The notes: generated by a model from the sequence alone, not told the origin. Counted from the stretch's first letter, positions 27,305-38,349 are shown. The stretch: 64,000 nt of DNA from CAIQPS01 sp963843455 (GCA_963843455.1 CAWJKE010000007.1:372001-436000); one strand, 5' to 3'. Translations and numbers: made by a program.

Positions 27305-28753
27305 GTGCCCGTGAGCCGGGAAGCCAAGGCAGGACTTCCCGCGGGGATCCGCCGAGCTCTCGTGCTTGGGGCGAGCCGCTCGGGGATTGCAGCGGCCCTG
27401 GCCCTTTCCGACCTCGGCGTCAAGGTGACGTTGAGTGATCGGCGCGATCAGGCGGCCCTGCCCGGAATGGATGCTGCTTTACGCGCCGGCGTACGGTTCG
27501 TGAAGGAAGAGTCCCTGGCCGTGACGTGGCCGACCCCCGATCTCGTGGTGAAGAGCCCTGGCGTTCCGGGTGAGGTGGCCGCAGTGGTCAGGGCCCGCGA
27601 GGACGACATCCCGGTCTGGAGTGAGCTCGAGCTGGCCTATGCCGTCCTGCCCAACCCGTTTGACGCGGTCACCGGGACCAACGGTAAGACGACGACCACG
27701 GCTTTGCTCGGGCACCTGCTCAAGACCGCCGGCCGGCCCGTGCGCATCCTCGGCAACATCGGCGTGGCGGTGACGTCGGTGGCTGGTGAACTCGCGGCCG
27801 ATGAAGAACTGGTGGTCGAAGTGTCCAGCTTCCAACTCGAAGACACGCACCTGTTCCGGCCGGCCGTGGGGGTGTTCCTGAATCTGACCCCCGATCATCT
27901 GGACCGCCACGGGACGATGGAACGATACCTGGAGTGCAAGGCCAACCTCTTCGCCAATCAGCAGGCGGGGGACGTAGCCGTGCTCAATGGGGACGATCCG
28001 GCAGTCGCGGGGTTGGGGGCGGAGCTGGTGGCTCGCGAGGAGGGCCCGACGGTGACCTTCTTCTCCGCGCACGGCAAAGCGGCCGGTGGTCTGGACCGGG
28101 TCCCGCAGACGGCCCCCGACTCGTGGATCGAAGACGGGTTCGTCGTCATCAATGGAGAGGCGGTCCTCCCGGTGGGCGACGTCCGGCTGCCGGGCCTTCA
28201 CAACCTGGAGAACTGCCTCGCCGCCGCCACCGCGGCGGCGGCCCGGGGAGTCGGCGCGGACGCTCTCGCCGAGGGATTGCGGACCTTCCGGGGAGTGGTC
28301 CACCGGCTGGAGCAGGCAGGAATGGTCGCCGGGGTGACGTATGTCAACGACAGTAAAGCGACCAACGTGGAGGCGACCCTTAAGGCCTTGGATGCCTACC
28401 CGGAACGAACACATCTCATCTTGGGTGGGCGCGACAAGGCGTCGGACTACCGCCCTGTGGCTCGCGCATGCGCGCGGGGATGCAAGGGCGTCTATCTCAT
28501 CGGCGAAGCCGCTCCGCTCATCGCGGAGGCCTTCGCCGAGGTGGCCGCTGGCGGCGGGGTCGACCGCCTGCCCCAGGTGATCCCAGCGGGCGATCTCGTG
28601 AGCGCGGTGGAGGCGGCGGCCCGGGCGGCGGTTGCTGGCGATGTTGTGCTGCTGGCGCCTGCCTGCGCGAGCTTCGACCAGTACAGGGACTTCGAAGAAC
28701 GGGGAGACCATTTCAAGAGTCTGGTATTGCGGCTTCAGAGGGGAAGACCGTGA
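27305..28753 (+). CDS. murD: UDP-MurNAc-L-Ala D-Glu ligase MurD
   Basis: Protein of 482 residues. N-terminal Rossmann-like domain (VLGASRSGIAAALAL), Mur ligase ATP loop TGTNGKTTTTALL, EVSSFQLEDT, NLTPDHLDRHGTME and the C-terminal NDSKATNVEATLKAL and LGGRDK. Adds D-Glu to UDP-MurNAc-L-Ala. GTG start at 27305, with a second GTG 6 bases later; the 3' end overlaps ftsW. Confidence 0.96.
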   Translation: MPVSREAKAGLPAGIRRALVLGASRSGIAAALALSDLGVKVTLSDRRDQAALPGMDAALRAGVRFVKEESLAVTWPTPDLVVKSPGVPGEVAAVVRAREDDIPVWSELELAYAVLPNPFDAVTGTNGKTTTTALLGHLLKTAGRPVRILGNIGVAVTSVAGELAADEELVVEVSSFQLEDTHLFRPAVGVFLNLTPDHLDRHGTMERYLECKANLFANQQAGDVAVLNGDDPAVAGLGAELVAREEGPTVTFFSAHGKAAGGLDRVPQTAPDSWIEDGFVVINGEAVLPVGDVRLPGLHNLENCLAAATAAAARGVGADALAEGLRTFRGVVHRLEQAGMVAGVTYVNDSKATNVEATLKALDAYPERTHLILGGRDKASDYRPVARACARGCKGVYLIGEAAPLIAEAFAEVAAGGGVDRLPQVIPAGDLVSAVEAAARAAVAGDVVLLAPACASFDQYRDFEERGDHFKSLVLRLQRGRP

Positions 28754-30045
28754 CGGCGAGTACCGTCCGTAGGTCCACGCGCTCGCCTCGACCCGCAAGC
28801 GAGCCCACCGAGGCGGGTAAGCCCCAGCCCGAGCGGCGCAAGCGATCGAGCCCGCTCAAGCAGGGACTGCCGCCGTCCTTCCATCTGGTCTGGCTCTGCA
28901 CCGCCGTTCTATTGATAGCCGGCCTCAGCATGATGCTCTCTGTATCGACGGCGGTCACGAGTGCCGACAAGTTCGCGTACCTGAGGAATCAGGGCATCAC
29001 CGCGGCAGTGGGCGTGTGTGCGCTCGTGGCGCTGTCTCGCGTCGACTACAGGCGCCTCCGGACCTGGTCCGTGGTCTTCCTGTTCGTTGTGGGAGCCTCG
29101 CTGCTTCTTGTCCACGTTCCTGGAGTGGCTCGGAGCGAGGGAGGGTCGGCGAGTTGGATTCCGTTGGGACCACTCTCCTTTCAGCCGTCCGAGTTCGCCA
29201 AGCTGGCGGTCGTCTTCCTCGGAGCCCATCTGTTGACGAGCCCACGGGTCAGCGATGGCCGCTTCTGGTCGTACATGTGGCCGTTTGGCGTGGCCAGCCT
29301 GGGGATGTGCCTGCTCGTGTTCCTGGAGGGCGACCTGGGTACGGCCATCATCATCGCGGGACTGATGATGGGGATCCTGTGGCTCGGGGGCATGAAGGGC
29401 CGCCACTGGGTCATGATCTGCGCGGTAGGCTGCGTCGGCGCCGTCGGCATGATCATGCTCAACGCCGAACGCATGAGCCGCGTGCTCTCCTTCCTGAACC
29501 CCTCGAGCGACCCGCAAGGCTCGAGCTACCAATTGACGCAGTCGCTGGTGGCCCTTGGCCGGGGGGGCTGGCTGGGGGTAGGTCCGGGTCAGAGCGTGCA
29601 GAAGTTCCAGTACCTTCCCAAGGCGCGCACGGACATGATCTTCGCTATCCTGGGGGAGGAATTCGGCCTTATTGGAGCGGGTTTTGTCATTCTGTTGTTC
29701 GGTGTGCTCGCGGTCGCCTGCTGGCGGCTGGCCCGCCGCTCCGGAGATCCCATGGGAAAGCTGCTCATAGCCGGCTGCGGGATGCTGATCATCTTGCAGG
29801 CCGCGGTAAACATCGGGGGCGTTATCGGAGCCCTGCCTTTGACCGGGGTGCCGCTTCCGTTCATAAGCTATGGCCGCAACAGCCTCCTAGTGATGCTGCT
29901 GGCGGTCGGGTTCATCCTCGCGGTCGGCAGACGGCCCTCGGCCGCCGCCTCTCGGTCGCGAGGGGAGAGGTATGACAATGTCACGCATATTGATCGCCGG
30001 GGGTGGGACGGCCGGGCACGTGGTGCCCGCGCTGGCGCTCGCTGA
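28750..30045 (+). CDS. ftsW: FtsW, septal SEDS peptidoglycan polymerase
   Basis: Protein of 431 residues from GTG 28750, which overlaps the murD stop. The longer open frame upstream runs inside murD and is not conserved. A basic cytoplasmic tail of about 45 residues precedes ten membrane segments; motifs include LEGDLGTA, SFLNPSSDPQGSSYQ, AILGEEFG and PLPFISYGRNS. Partner of FtsI. The frame overlaps murG by 74 bases, and the last roughly 25 residues look like murG shadow sequence, so the natural C-terminus may be slightly different. Confidence 0.93.
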   Translation: MTASTVRRSTRSPRPASEPTEAGKPQPERRKRSSPLKQGLPPSFHLVWLCTAVLLIAGLSMMLSVSTAVTSADKFAYLRNQGITAAVGVCALVALSRVDYRRLRTWSVVFLFVVGASLLLVHVPGVARSEGGSASWIPLGPLSFQPSEFAKLAVVFLGAHLLTSPRVSDGRFWSYMWPFGVASLGMCLLVFLEGDLGTAIIIAGLMMGILWLGGMKGRHWVMICAVGCVGAVGMIMLNAERMSRVLSFLNPSSDPQGSSYQLTQSLVALGRGGWLGVGPGQSVQKFQYLPKARTDMIFAILGEEFGLIGAGFVILLFGVLAVACWRLARRSGDPMGKLLIAGCGMLIILQAAVNIGGVIGALPLTGVPLPFISYGRNSLLVMLLAVGFILAVGRRPSAAASRSRGERYDNVTHIDRRGWDGRARGARAGAR

Positions 30046-31067
30046 CGTCCTCGCCGCGCGGGGTCATCAGATAGCCTTCTGTGGCACCGAACGGGGAATG
30101 GAGAAGCAGCTCGTCCCCCGGGCGGGCTACCCGTTCTCGCTGGTGCGCATTCGCGGTTTCCAGCGCAGGCTCGGACTCTCCACGGTGCGTACCCTCGCAT
30201 CGATCCCCGTCGCCGGTGTCGACGCCTGGAAGTTGCTGCGCTCTTACCGGCCGGATTGCGTCATCGGGGTAGGCGCCTACGCGTCGGGGCCGGTGGTTGC
30301 GGAGGCGGCCGTGACCCGGATCCCGGCCGTCGCCGTCGAGATGGACGCGCACATGGGGTGGACCAACCGGATCCTCAGCAAGATGGTCGACAGGGTGTGC
30401 CTGTCGTTCCCCCAGCGGGAGATGAACGGCGGCAAGTACGTCTACACAGGCAGACCGCTGCGACCCTCCCTCCTGGCTGCCACGCGGGAACAGGGCTTGG
30501 CTCGTTTTGACCTCGACGCAGGGCGGCCCATCCTTCTGGTCTTCGGGGGCAGTTTGGGAGCGCACACGCTCAACCAGGCCGCCATCGAGGCGTTCGCTCA
30601 CGCGGCCGCGCCGATTCAGATCCTCCACGTCACCGGCGAAAGGGAATACGCGGCTGTGAGCGCACAACTGGGTACCGCCGGCGCGAACCCGGACTACCAG
30701 GCCTTTCCCTTTCTGGACGATTTCCCCCTCGCGCTCGCGGCGGCGGATGCGGTGGTGGCCCGGGCGGGCGGCTCGGTGGCGGAGATCCTGGCCCGCGGCA
30801 CGCCATCACTCCTGGTGCCCTACCCGTACGCGGCCGGAGACCATCAGAGCAAGAACGCCCATATGGTCGCGGCCGCGGGTGCGGCGATCACCGTCCCGGA
30901 TGCCGAACTCGACGCTGAGAGGCTGGCCATTGCTGTCTCGACCCTGCTGGATCCCAACGTCAACGAACGGATGCGGACGGCCGCTCTGCGGCTCGCACGG
31001 CCGGACGCGGCCGACCGCATCGCCGACGTCGTAGTAGAATTGGTCGCCGCGCGAGCGGAGAGGGGCC

Positions 31068-31075
<8 letters not shown>
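29972..31075 (+). CDS. murG: MurG, lipid II-forming N-acetylglucosaminyltransferase
   Basis: Protein of 367 residues; AGGGGAGAGG precedes the ATG. GT28 fold: the N-terminal GGGTAGHVVPALALAD lipid/acceptor loop, GGSLGAHTLNQ, and the UDP-GlcNAc site around RAGGSVAEILARGTPSLLVPYP. Transfers GlcNAc to lipid I. The acceptor-side segment RIRGFQRRLG is typical. Overlaps murC by 8 bases. Confidence 0.96.
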
Positions 31076-32474
<1,399 letters not shown>

Positions 32475-32486
32475 CGCCGGCCGGAC

Positions 32487-33476
32487 ATGGACCGGATGTC
32501 TACCCTTTCCGTTGTGCTACGTTCCGTCGACGGAGTGCGCTTGTGGGCCAATGCTCCCCTGGCTCCCTTCACGACTATCGGCACAGGGGGGAAGGCCGGC
32601 CTTCTGGTGACTGTGCGAGGCGTGCCGGCGCTCGCGCAGGTGCTGGAGGCTCTGGAGACCTTCGAGGCCGATTGGTTCTGCCTTGGAGCGGGCTCTAACC
32701 TGCTGGTCGCCGACCGCGGCTATACGGGCGTGGTCATCAAGCTGGACGAGAGCTTCCACTACGTCGAAGGGATCCCCACGGCGACGACGCCGGCGTGCAC
32801 CACGGTGGTGCTCACCGTAGGAGCGGCGTCGTACCTGGCCCGTCTTGCCGCCGTCGCGGCGGAGGCCGGGCTGACGGGGATGGAGCATGCCTGCGGCATC
32901 CCCGGCTCCGTCGGCGGCGGGGTGGCCATGAACGCAGGTGCGTACGGCTGGTGCATGCGGGACGTCATCCAAGAGGTGGAGATAGTCACAGCGGCCGGCG
33001 CCTGCTGGGTGCCGGCCGATGAACTCGAGTGGGGCTATCGCTTCTGTCGGCTCCCGGGGCGATCGATAGTCACCGCGGCCCGGATCGGCCTGGGGGAGGG
33101 CGACTGCAGCGTGGTCATGGAGTGCCAGCGCTCCTTGCTGCGGCAGAGGCGAGAGAAGCAGCCTCGCTCGGTCCGCACCTTTGGCAGCGCGTTCAAGAAC
33201 CCTGCGGGACAGCACGCCGGCAGGTTGGTGGACGCGGCCGGACTCAGAGGAGTGCGCCGGGGCGGCGCCGAAATATCCACTGTCCACGGCAATTTCTTGG
33301 TCAACACAGGCGACGCGACCACCGCGGACGTGCTCGCCTTGATGACCCTGATGAGACAGGGGGTCGAACGGATGAGCGGGATAGCCCTCGAACCCGAGGT
33401 CAAGCTGCTCGGTGCCGCTTTCCCCTGGGACTCCCAGGTGGACCGGTCGCCCGGGCGACCGGCGGTCGATGGATAG
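32487..33476 (+). CDS. murB: UDP-N-acetylenolpyruvoylglucosamine reductase MurB
   Basis: Protein of 329 residues. FAD-binding segment with GAGSNLLVADRGYTG and CGIPGSVGGGVAMNAGAYG. The catalytic serine lies in FGSAFKNP and the catalytic glutamate in EPEVKLLG. It reduces enolpyruvyl-GlcNAc to MurNAc. The last 8 bases overlap ftsQ. ATG 32487 or 32496 could be the start. Confidence 0.95.
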   Translation: MDRMSTLSVVLRSVDGVRLWANAPLAPFTTIGTGGKAGLLVTVRGVPALAQVLEALETFEADWFCLGAGSNLLVADRGYTGVVIKLDESFHYVEGIPTATTPACTTVVLTVGAASYLARLAAVAAEAGLTGMEHACGIPGSVGGGVAMNAGAYGWCMRDVIQEVEIVTAAGACWVPADELEWGYRFCRLPGRSIVTAARIGLGEGDCSVVMECQRSLLRQRREKQPRSVRTFGSAFKNPAGQHAGRLVDAAGLRGVRRGGAEISTVHGNFLVNTGDATTADVLALMTLMRQGVERMSGIALEPEVKLLGAAFPWDSQVDRSPGRPAVDG

Positions 33477-34242
33477 ACGAGTCCGGGAACGGCGGCATCT
33501 GGTCAATCGGGAGCGCGGCCGCCGGCGAGCCGGCCTGATATTCGTGTGCGTCTTGGTGGTCGCGGCGGTGGCCCTCTTTCTGTGGCTGCGGTCATCCGAC
33601 GTCTTCGCGGTGAAGCAGGTCTCGGTCCCTGTCGCCCACCACGTCACCCAGGAGGAGATCGCCGGAGCCGTGTCGTCCGCACGGGGCGTGAGCCTTCTCA
33701 GATTGTCCACGGGGGCGATCGAGAGGAGTTTTGAGGCACTGCCATACGTTCGCAGCATCCATGTCTACCGGCAGTTCCCGAACGGTCTGGAGATCCAACT
33801 GGAGGAGTACGAGCCGGTCGCCCGGCTCCGGACGGCCGATGGCAAGTGGTGGCTGCTGGCCGACGACGGCCGTTTGCTCGAAAAGGTCGGAGCGCAGTCG
33901 AACTCTCCGCTCCCCGTCATCGTTGCGGCCGGCCAGTTTGCCGCGAAACCGGGGGGGACGGCCTCCCAAGCGGTGGTGGCAGTTCTGCCGGTCGTGTTGA
34001 TGCTCCGGACGCCGCAGTTGGCTGAGAGCCTGCCGACCGTGGAGCAGATATCGGTGTCGACGGGCGGCGACGTGGTCGTGCATCTGGCAGGGGGCTCCGA
34101 GTTGCGGCTGGGGGTGCCCACAGACCTTGAGCAGAAGATGACGGTAACCATCAATATCATCCAGGAGTACTTGAGGGATGGAAAGACCCTGGAATATGTT
34201 GACGCGAGTGCCCCTGACCGTCCGGCAGTCAAGGGGAAATGA
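33469..34242 (+). CDS. ftsQ: Cell division protein FtsQ/DivIB
   Basis: Protein of 257 residues from ATG 33469, which overlaps the murB stop. A basic N-terminus (about 23 residues) precedes one membrane helix (LIFVCVLVVAAVALFLWL). A POTRA domain follows (VKQVSVPVAHHVTQEEIAG, with YVRSIHVYRQFPNGLEIQL), then the FtsQ beta domain. It links the early divisome to FtsL. Position between murB and ftsZ is typical of organisms without ftsA in this cluster. Confidence 0.9.
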   Translation: MDRRVRERRHLVNRERGRRRAGLIFVCVLVVAAVALFLWLRSSDVFAVKQVSVPVAHHVTQEEIAGAVSSARGVSLLRLSTGAIERSFEALPYVRSIHVYRQFPNGLEIQLEEYEPVARLRTADGKWWLLADDGRLLEKVGAQSNSPLPVIVAAGQFAAKPGGTASQAVVAVLPVVLMLRTPQLAESLPTVEQISVSTGGDVVVHLAGGSELRLGVPTDLEQKMTVTINIIQEYLRDGKTLEYVDASAPDRPAVKGK

Positions 34243-34369
34243 ACGTGATATCGTGGCCGTTTGAAGGAAAGATAGAAGATGGCGCGTACTGTCGAGTAGT
34301 GATAGAGGGCTTCGCACAAAGGCTCAAGTTGGAGTCCTGTGATTTGAAGATCTTGGAGGTTCGAGGACT

Positions 34370-35458
34370 ATGAACGACACGGGATCCAGCTATCTCGCGG
34401 TGATCAAAGTGGTCGGAGTGGGCGGAGGCGGTACCAACGCGGTCAACCGTATGGTCGACGCCGGGCTCAAGGGCGTGGAGTTCATCGCCGTCAACACCGA
34501 CGCGCAGGCGCTCCTCATGTGCGATGCCGACGTCAAGCTGCACATCGGAGGCAAGATCACGCGGGGGCTGGGAGCTGGAGCGAACCCCGAGGTCGGCCGG
34601 GCGGCCGCCGAGGAGAGCCGGGACGAGATCCGGGAGATCCTCAAGGGCGCCGACATGGTTTTCGTCACCGCCGGTAAGGGGGGTGGGACCGGCACTGGAG
34701 GCGCCCCGGTGATCGCCGAGGTGGCCCGGGAGTTAGGGGCGCTGACCGTGGGCGTCGTCACCAAGCCCTTCAGCTTCGAGGGCCGCAAGCGGGCCTCTCA
34801 AGCCGAGGCCGGAATCGATCAACTGGCCAAGAAGGTCGACACCCTCATCATCATCCCCAATGACAGGTTGCTCCAGGTGGTCGAGAAGAGGACCTCCATC
34901 ATCGAGGCCTTCAAGGTCGCCGATGACGTGCTGCGGCAGGGCGTGCAGGGCATCACCGACCTCATCACCGTGCCCGGTCTCATCAACCTGGACTTCGCCG
35001 ACGTGCGCACCATCATGAGAAGTGCCGGCTCGGCGCTCATGGGTATCGGTATGGCGAGCGGCGAGAACAGAGGGGTCGAAGCTGCGCGGATGGCCATCTC
35101 GTCTCCGTTGTTGGAGTCGTCCATCGAGGGAGCCACCGGTATTCTTCTCAATATCAGCGGTGGGCCGGACATGGGCCTGTTCGAGGTCAACGAGGCGGCT
35201 GAGATCATCTCCAAGGCGGCCGACACCGAGGCCAACGTCATATTTGGCGCCGTCATCGATGAATCTCTTGGCGAGCAGATGCGAGTGACGGTGATAGCCA
35301 CCGGCTTCGACCGGCAGCGTCACGCCGAAGCGGAGGCCGACAGGTCCATCGAACGGCCGGCCTCCAAGATGCCCGACGTGCTCCCGCAGAAGACCAATTC
35401 GTTCGACGTGGACGACGAGGTGCTCGAGATCCCTCGCTTTCTGCGCGACAAAGACTGA
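34370..35458 (+). CDS. ftsZ: Cell division GTPase FtsZ
   Basis: Protein of 362 residues. Tubulin signature GGGTGTG at residues 104-110, N-terminal VVGVGGGGTNAVNRM, and the T7-region motif NLDFADVRTIM. The C-terminal peptide VLEIPRFLRDKD matches the conserved tail that binds SepF. The linker is short (about 35 residues). A 127-base gap precedes it, with a GGAGG at 34355-34359. I see no other gene in that gap; it probably holds the ftsZ promoter, but no convincing hexamer pair. Confidence 0.97.
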   Translation: MNDTGSSYLAVIKVVGVGGGGTNAVNRMVDAGLKGVEFIAVNTDAQALLMCDADVKLHIGGKITRGLGAGANPEVGRAAAEESRDEIREILKGADMVFVTAGKGGGTGTGGAPVIAEVARELGALTVGVVTKPFSFEGRKRASQAEAGIDQLAKKVDTLIIIPNDRLLQVVEKRTSIIEAFKVADDVLRQGVQGITDLITVPGLINLDFADVRTIMRSAGSALMGIGMASGENRGVEAARMAISSPLLESSIEGATGILLNISGGPDMGLFEVNEAAEIISKAADTEANVIFGAVIDESLGEQMRVTVIATGFDRQRHAEAEADRSIERPASKMPDVLPQKTNSFDVDDEVLEIPRFLRDKD

Positions 35459-35492
35459 CGACCACACGGTGCGGGAGGAGGGCGCCGGTCAC

Positions 35493-36302
35493 GTGAGCGC
35501 GGCGCTTGCGGAGAGGATCGCCCCCGAGGCTCGCCCCCGCTTCGTCGTCCGCACGATCGGTGATACCCCGGCGTTGGAGCCCCGTCTGCCCCGGCCCTTC
35601 CGGGTGTTGTTCACCACCCGCCTGGGTGGAGCGAGCAAGGGATCGTATTCATCCTTCAATCTCGATCCCCGCTCGGCGGACAGTCCGGCGGCGGTGGCTC
35701 GCAATCGCGAGCGTCTCGCGCGCGAGACAGGACGGCGGTTGGTGAGCCCTATGCAGGTGCACGGGCTGCGCGTCGTGGGGGCGTCGGAGTATGCCGACGA
35801 GCCCGAGCCGACGCCGTGCGATGGACTGACTCTCAATTCCTCGCTGGACCACGAACTGGCTGCCGTCCTGCTCTTTGCAGATTGCGTCCCGCTTGTGCTC
35901 TGCGGCGAAGTCGACTTGGCGGTGGCGCACGGTGGATGGCGGGGAATCCTGGGCGGGATCGTTCAGCAGGCCGGCGCGGCGATGACCAGTCCGCCCGGCA
36001 GCGCGGTGATAGGTCCGAGCATCGGGCCGTGCTGCTTCACCGTGGGCGACGAAGTGGCGGATGCCTTCTCTCAGCGGTTCGGACCGGGGGTGTTGGTCGC
36101 TCCGCGCGCACCCGGCGGGTCCCCTCGGATAGACTTGTGGGAAGCAGCTACCACCGCCCTCGGCGAAGTGGGGGTGCCTCGAGGCGGCGTGGTCAACCCC
36201 CGGCTGTGTACCGTCTGCAATCGGGATCTCTTCTATTCATACCGCCTGGAGGGCCCGGTCACGGGTCGCCACGCATGCGTGGCGTGGGCCTCCGCGGCGT
36301 GA
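35493..36302 (+). CDS. pgeF: PgeF/YfiH-family (DUF152) purine nucleoside phosphorylase or peptidoglycan-editing factor
   Basis: Protein of 269 residues from GTG 35493, behind GGAGGAGG; GTG 35469 is an alternative without a site. Family landmarks: TTRLGGASKGSYSSFNL, QVHGLRV, DGLTLN, FADCVPLVL (Cys ligand), AHGGWRGILGG (His ligand) and GPSIGPCCF, giving the zinc-binding His/Cys set. Members were long called laccases; some have purine nucleoside phosphorylase activity and others edit peptidoglycan precursors. The position right after ftsZ fits a cell-wall link. Confidence 0.9.
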   Translation: MSAALAERIAPEARPRFVVRTIGDTPALEPRLPRPFRVLFTTRLGGASKGSYSSFNLDPRSADSPAAVARNRERLARETGRRLVSPMQVHGLRVVGASEYADEPEPTPCDGLTLNSSLDHELAAVLLFADCVPLVLCGEVDLAVAHGGWRGILGGIVQQAGAAMTSPPGSAVIGPSIGPCCFTVGDEVADAFSQRFGPGVLVAPRAPGGSPRIDLWEAATTALGEVGVPRGGVVNPRLCTVCNRDLFYSYRLEGPVTGRHACVAWASAA

Positions 36303-36994
36303 ACATCGACGTAGATAGCCTGCGGTCGAACCTTGCCGCCGTCGAGCAACGGATAGTGGATGCCTGCTCGCGGGCCGGCCGCGATGACTCCCCGCGCCTG
36401 CTCGCGGCCTCCAAATATTTCGATGTGGACGAGATGGACCTGCTGGCGCAGGCAGGAATCGGGCTCGTGGGGGAGAACAGGGCAGAGGGATTGGAGATCA
36501 AGTGGGACCGATGGAAGGACTCGTTCGAGTTCCACTTCATCGGCCACCTGCAGAGCCGCAAGGTCCGGCAGGTGCTGCCGTACGTGTCGATGATCCACTC
36601 GGTCGAGTCCATCTCTCTGGTGGAGGAATTGGATAGAAGAGCGCGGACAGAGGTGCGGGTGCTCTTGGAGGTCAACGTGAGCGGGGAAGAAACCAAGTAT
36701 GGTATCCTCCCGGCGGCCGCGGAGACCTTTCTGGAGCGGGCGGCGGCCCATCGGCGGGTCAGTTTCGCAGGCTTGATGACGATGGCTCCGCTGACGCCGG
36801 ACCCGGAGTCCAGCCGCCTCTTCTTCAGAGAGTTGCGCGAGCTCCGTGACCGTTTGGCTGTCGCCTTTACCGGCCGGTACGAGCTCACCGAGCTTTCGAT
36901 GGGGATGAGCAACGACTACGAAGTGGCTGTAGAGGAAGGCGCGACCATATTGAGGATAGGCAGCGCGCTTCTTTCCGACGCGCAAGGAGGATAG
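36299..36994 (+). CDS. yggS: PLP homeostasis protein YggS/YlmE (PLPBP)
   Basis: Protein of 231 residues from GTG 36299, which overlaps the pgeF stop. Alanine-racemase-like barrel: the PLP lysine is in RLLAASKYFDV, followed by GENRAEGLEIKW, FHFIGHLQSRKVRQV, LLEVNVSGEETKYGI, and MGMSNDYEVAVEEGATILRIG. It binds PLP without known catalysis and balances B6 vitamers and amino-acid pools. The pgeF-yggS-sepF order is standard in Gram-positives. Confidence 0.93.
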   Translation: MNIDVDSLRSNLAAVEQRIVDACSRAGRDDSPRLLAASKYFDVDEMDLLAQAGIGLVGENRAEGLEIKWDRWKDSFEFHFIGHLQSRKVRQVLPYVSMIHSVESISLVEELDRRARTEVRVLLEVNVSGEETKYGILPAAAETFLERAAAHRRVSFAGLMTMAPLTPDPESSRLFFRELRELRDRLAVAFTGRYELTELSMGMSNDYEVAVEEGATILRIGSALLSDAQGG

Positions 36995-36995
36995 G

Positions 36996-37556
36996 ATGGC
37001 CAGCATGTGGCACAAGACGCTCGTCTACTTTGGGCTCTCCGACGAGGACGACGACTACTACGAAGACGAGCAGCCGGTACAGCAGCCCGATCTTGAATCG
37101 ACGTATCGGCAACGCGCCAACGTGCGAAGGATCGAGACCAATTCCAGGCGCCGTTCGTCCTCGGACTTCGATGATATCTATGCTGAAGAGGATTATCGCT
37201 CCTCTCAGTCGCGGTCCAGCTCGACGCCTTCGCGCACCTCGCCGGTCCGTCCCGTGCCCAACGCTCCCGACCAGGCTCCGGTGCGCGTGCACCTTGTGGT
37301 GCCCAAGAACTTCAACGACGCCCAGATCATCGCCGACAAGTTCAAGGGTGACGTCCCGGTGATCCTGAACCTGCAGCAGAGCGACACGGAACTCGCCAAG
37401 CGGCTCATCGACTTTGCCAGCGGACTCACCTATGCCCTCGACGGGGGCATGCAGAGGGTGGCCGACAAGGTATTTCTGCTCACGCCCAAGAACGTCGAAG
37501 TCTCCGCGGAGGAGCGCCAGAGGCTGCTCGAAAAGGGCTTCTTCAATCAGTACTGA
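36996..37556 (+). CDS. sepF: Cell division protein SepF
   Basis: Protein of 186 residues: a membrane-targeting amphipathic N-terminus (MASMWHKTLVYFGL), an acidic, Ser/Arg-rich linker (about 20-90), and the C-terminal SepF domain (VHLVVPKNFNDAQIIADKF, VILNLQQSD, RLIDFASGLTYALDGGMQ, KVFLLTPKNVEV). It anchors FtsZ to the membrane. No ftsA is present in the cluster, so SepF is the probable main tether. Confidence 0.94.
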   Translation: MASMWHKTLVYFGLSDEDDDYYEDEQPVQQPDLESTYRQRANVRRIETNSRRRSSSDFDDIYAEEDYRSSQSRSSSTPSRTSPVRPVPNAPDQAPVRVHLVVPKNFNDAQIIADKFKGDVPVILNLQQSDTELAKRLIDFASGLTYALDGGMQRVADKVFLLTPKNVEVSAEERQRLLEKGFFNQY

Positions 37557-37578
37557 TGCTCCGGGCGTAGTGCCGGGC

Positions 37579-38349
37579 GTGACGGTCGGTGTGGTGAAGA
37601 GTGCGGCCGGCGGCCCCTCGGTAGCGGAGTTCTGGCTCGGGGCGGCCGGCGGACCCCGAGAGATCATCTTCGTCCCCCCGGCCTCGCTCGAGGAAGTGGG
37701 GCGGCTTTGTAAGCTCGTCCTGCTCGCGCTCCCCGCCGACGAACTTCGGGAGACTCTCCTCTCCCTCCGCGGCGGGACGAGCCCTGGAACCGCGATCGTC
37801 TCCACCTGTCCGGTGGTGTCCCTAGGACTCATGCGATCGCTGCTGGGCGACGGACCCGCTCTCTTTCGGGCCATAATCCCTTGGGGTACCGCGCCTGGTG
37901 AGGTAATGGTGGCTCTCGCGCCGGAGCCCGGAACCGCCGGCGACGCGATCGAGGATGCGAGAGGGTCCCTGGCTTGGATCGGCTCCGTAGAGATCGTGGC
38001 TGAGGAAGCCCTCGACGCTGTGGCCGCGCTCGTTCTCGGCGGGCCCGCCTTCCTGTGTGCAGCACTGGAGGGTATGGAGGAGGGGGCGGTGCGGGAGGGT
38101 CTTGCGAGGGAGACCGCGCGATCGTTCACATATCAGACAGCCGTAGCGACCGCTTTGCTTCTTCGAGAGCACGCAGGGTCTCCCGCCGATCTGAAGGATC
38201 AGGTAGCGTCTCCGGGGGGCACGACCATAGTCGCCCTTGCGACTCTCGAGGATGTCGGGGTGCGAGGCGGGTTCATCAGAGCGGTACAACGAGCGGCCGT
38301 CGAAGTGCGCATACGGCGAGACGCCACCCTGCCCGACGTGATTGAATAG
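37579..38349 (+). CDS. Divergent ProC-like protein (P5C reductase family) with degenerate N-terminal domain
   Basis: About 256 residues if started at GTG 37579; GTG 37570 is also possible, and neither has a strong ribosome-binding site. The C-terminal half is a clear P5C-reductase dimerisation domain: LDAVAALVLGGPAFL, ARSFTYQTAVATALLL, and LKDQVASPGGTTIVAL. The N-terminal half is short and lacks the Gly-x-Gly-x-x NADP loop expected at the very start; the usual MPN motif is replaced by IPWGT. It may therefore be non-catalytic or serve a division-linked role. ProC paralogues between sepF and divIVA are common in Gram-positives. Confidence 0.75.
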   Translation: MTVGVVKSAAGGPSVAEFWLGAAGGPREIIFVPPASLEEVGRLCKLVLLALPADELRETLLSLRGGTSPGTAIVSTCPVVSLGLMRSLLGDGPALFRAIIPWGTAPGEVMVALAPEPGTAGDAIEDARGSLAWIGSVEIVAEEALDAVAALVLGGPAFLCAALEGMEEGAVREGLARETARSFTYQTAVATALLLREHAGSPADLKDQVASPGGTTIVALATLEDVGVRGGFIRAVQRAAVEVRIRRDATLPDVIE

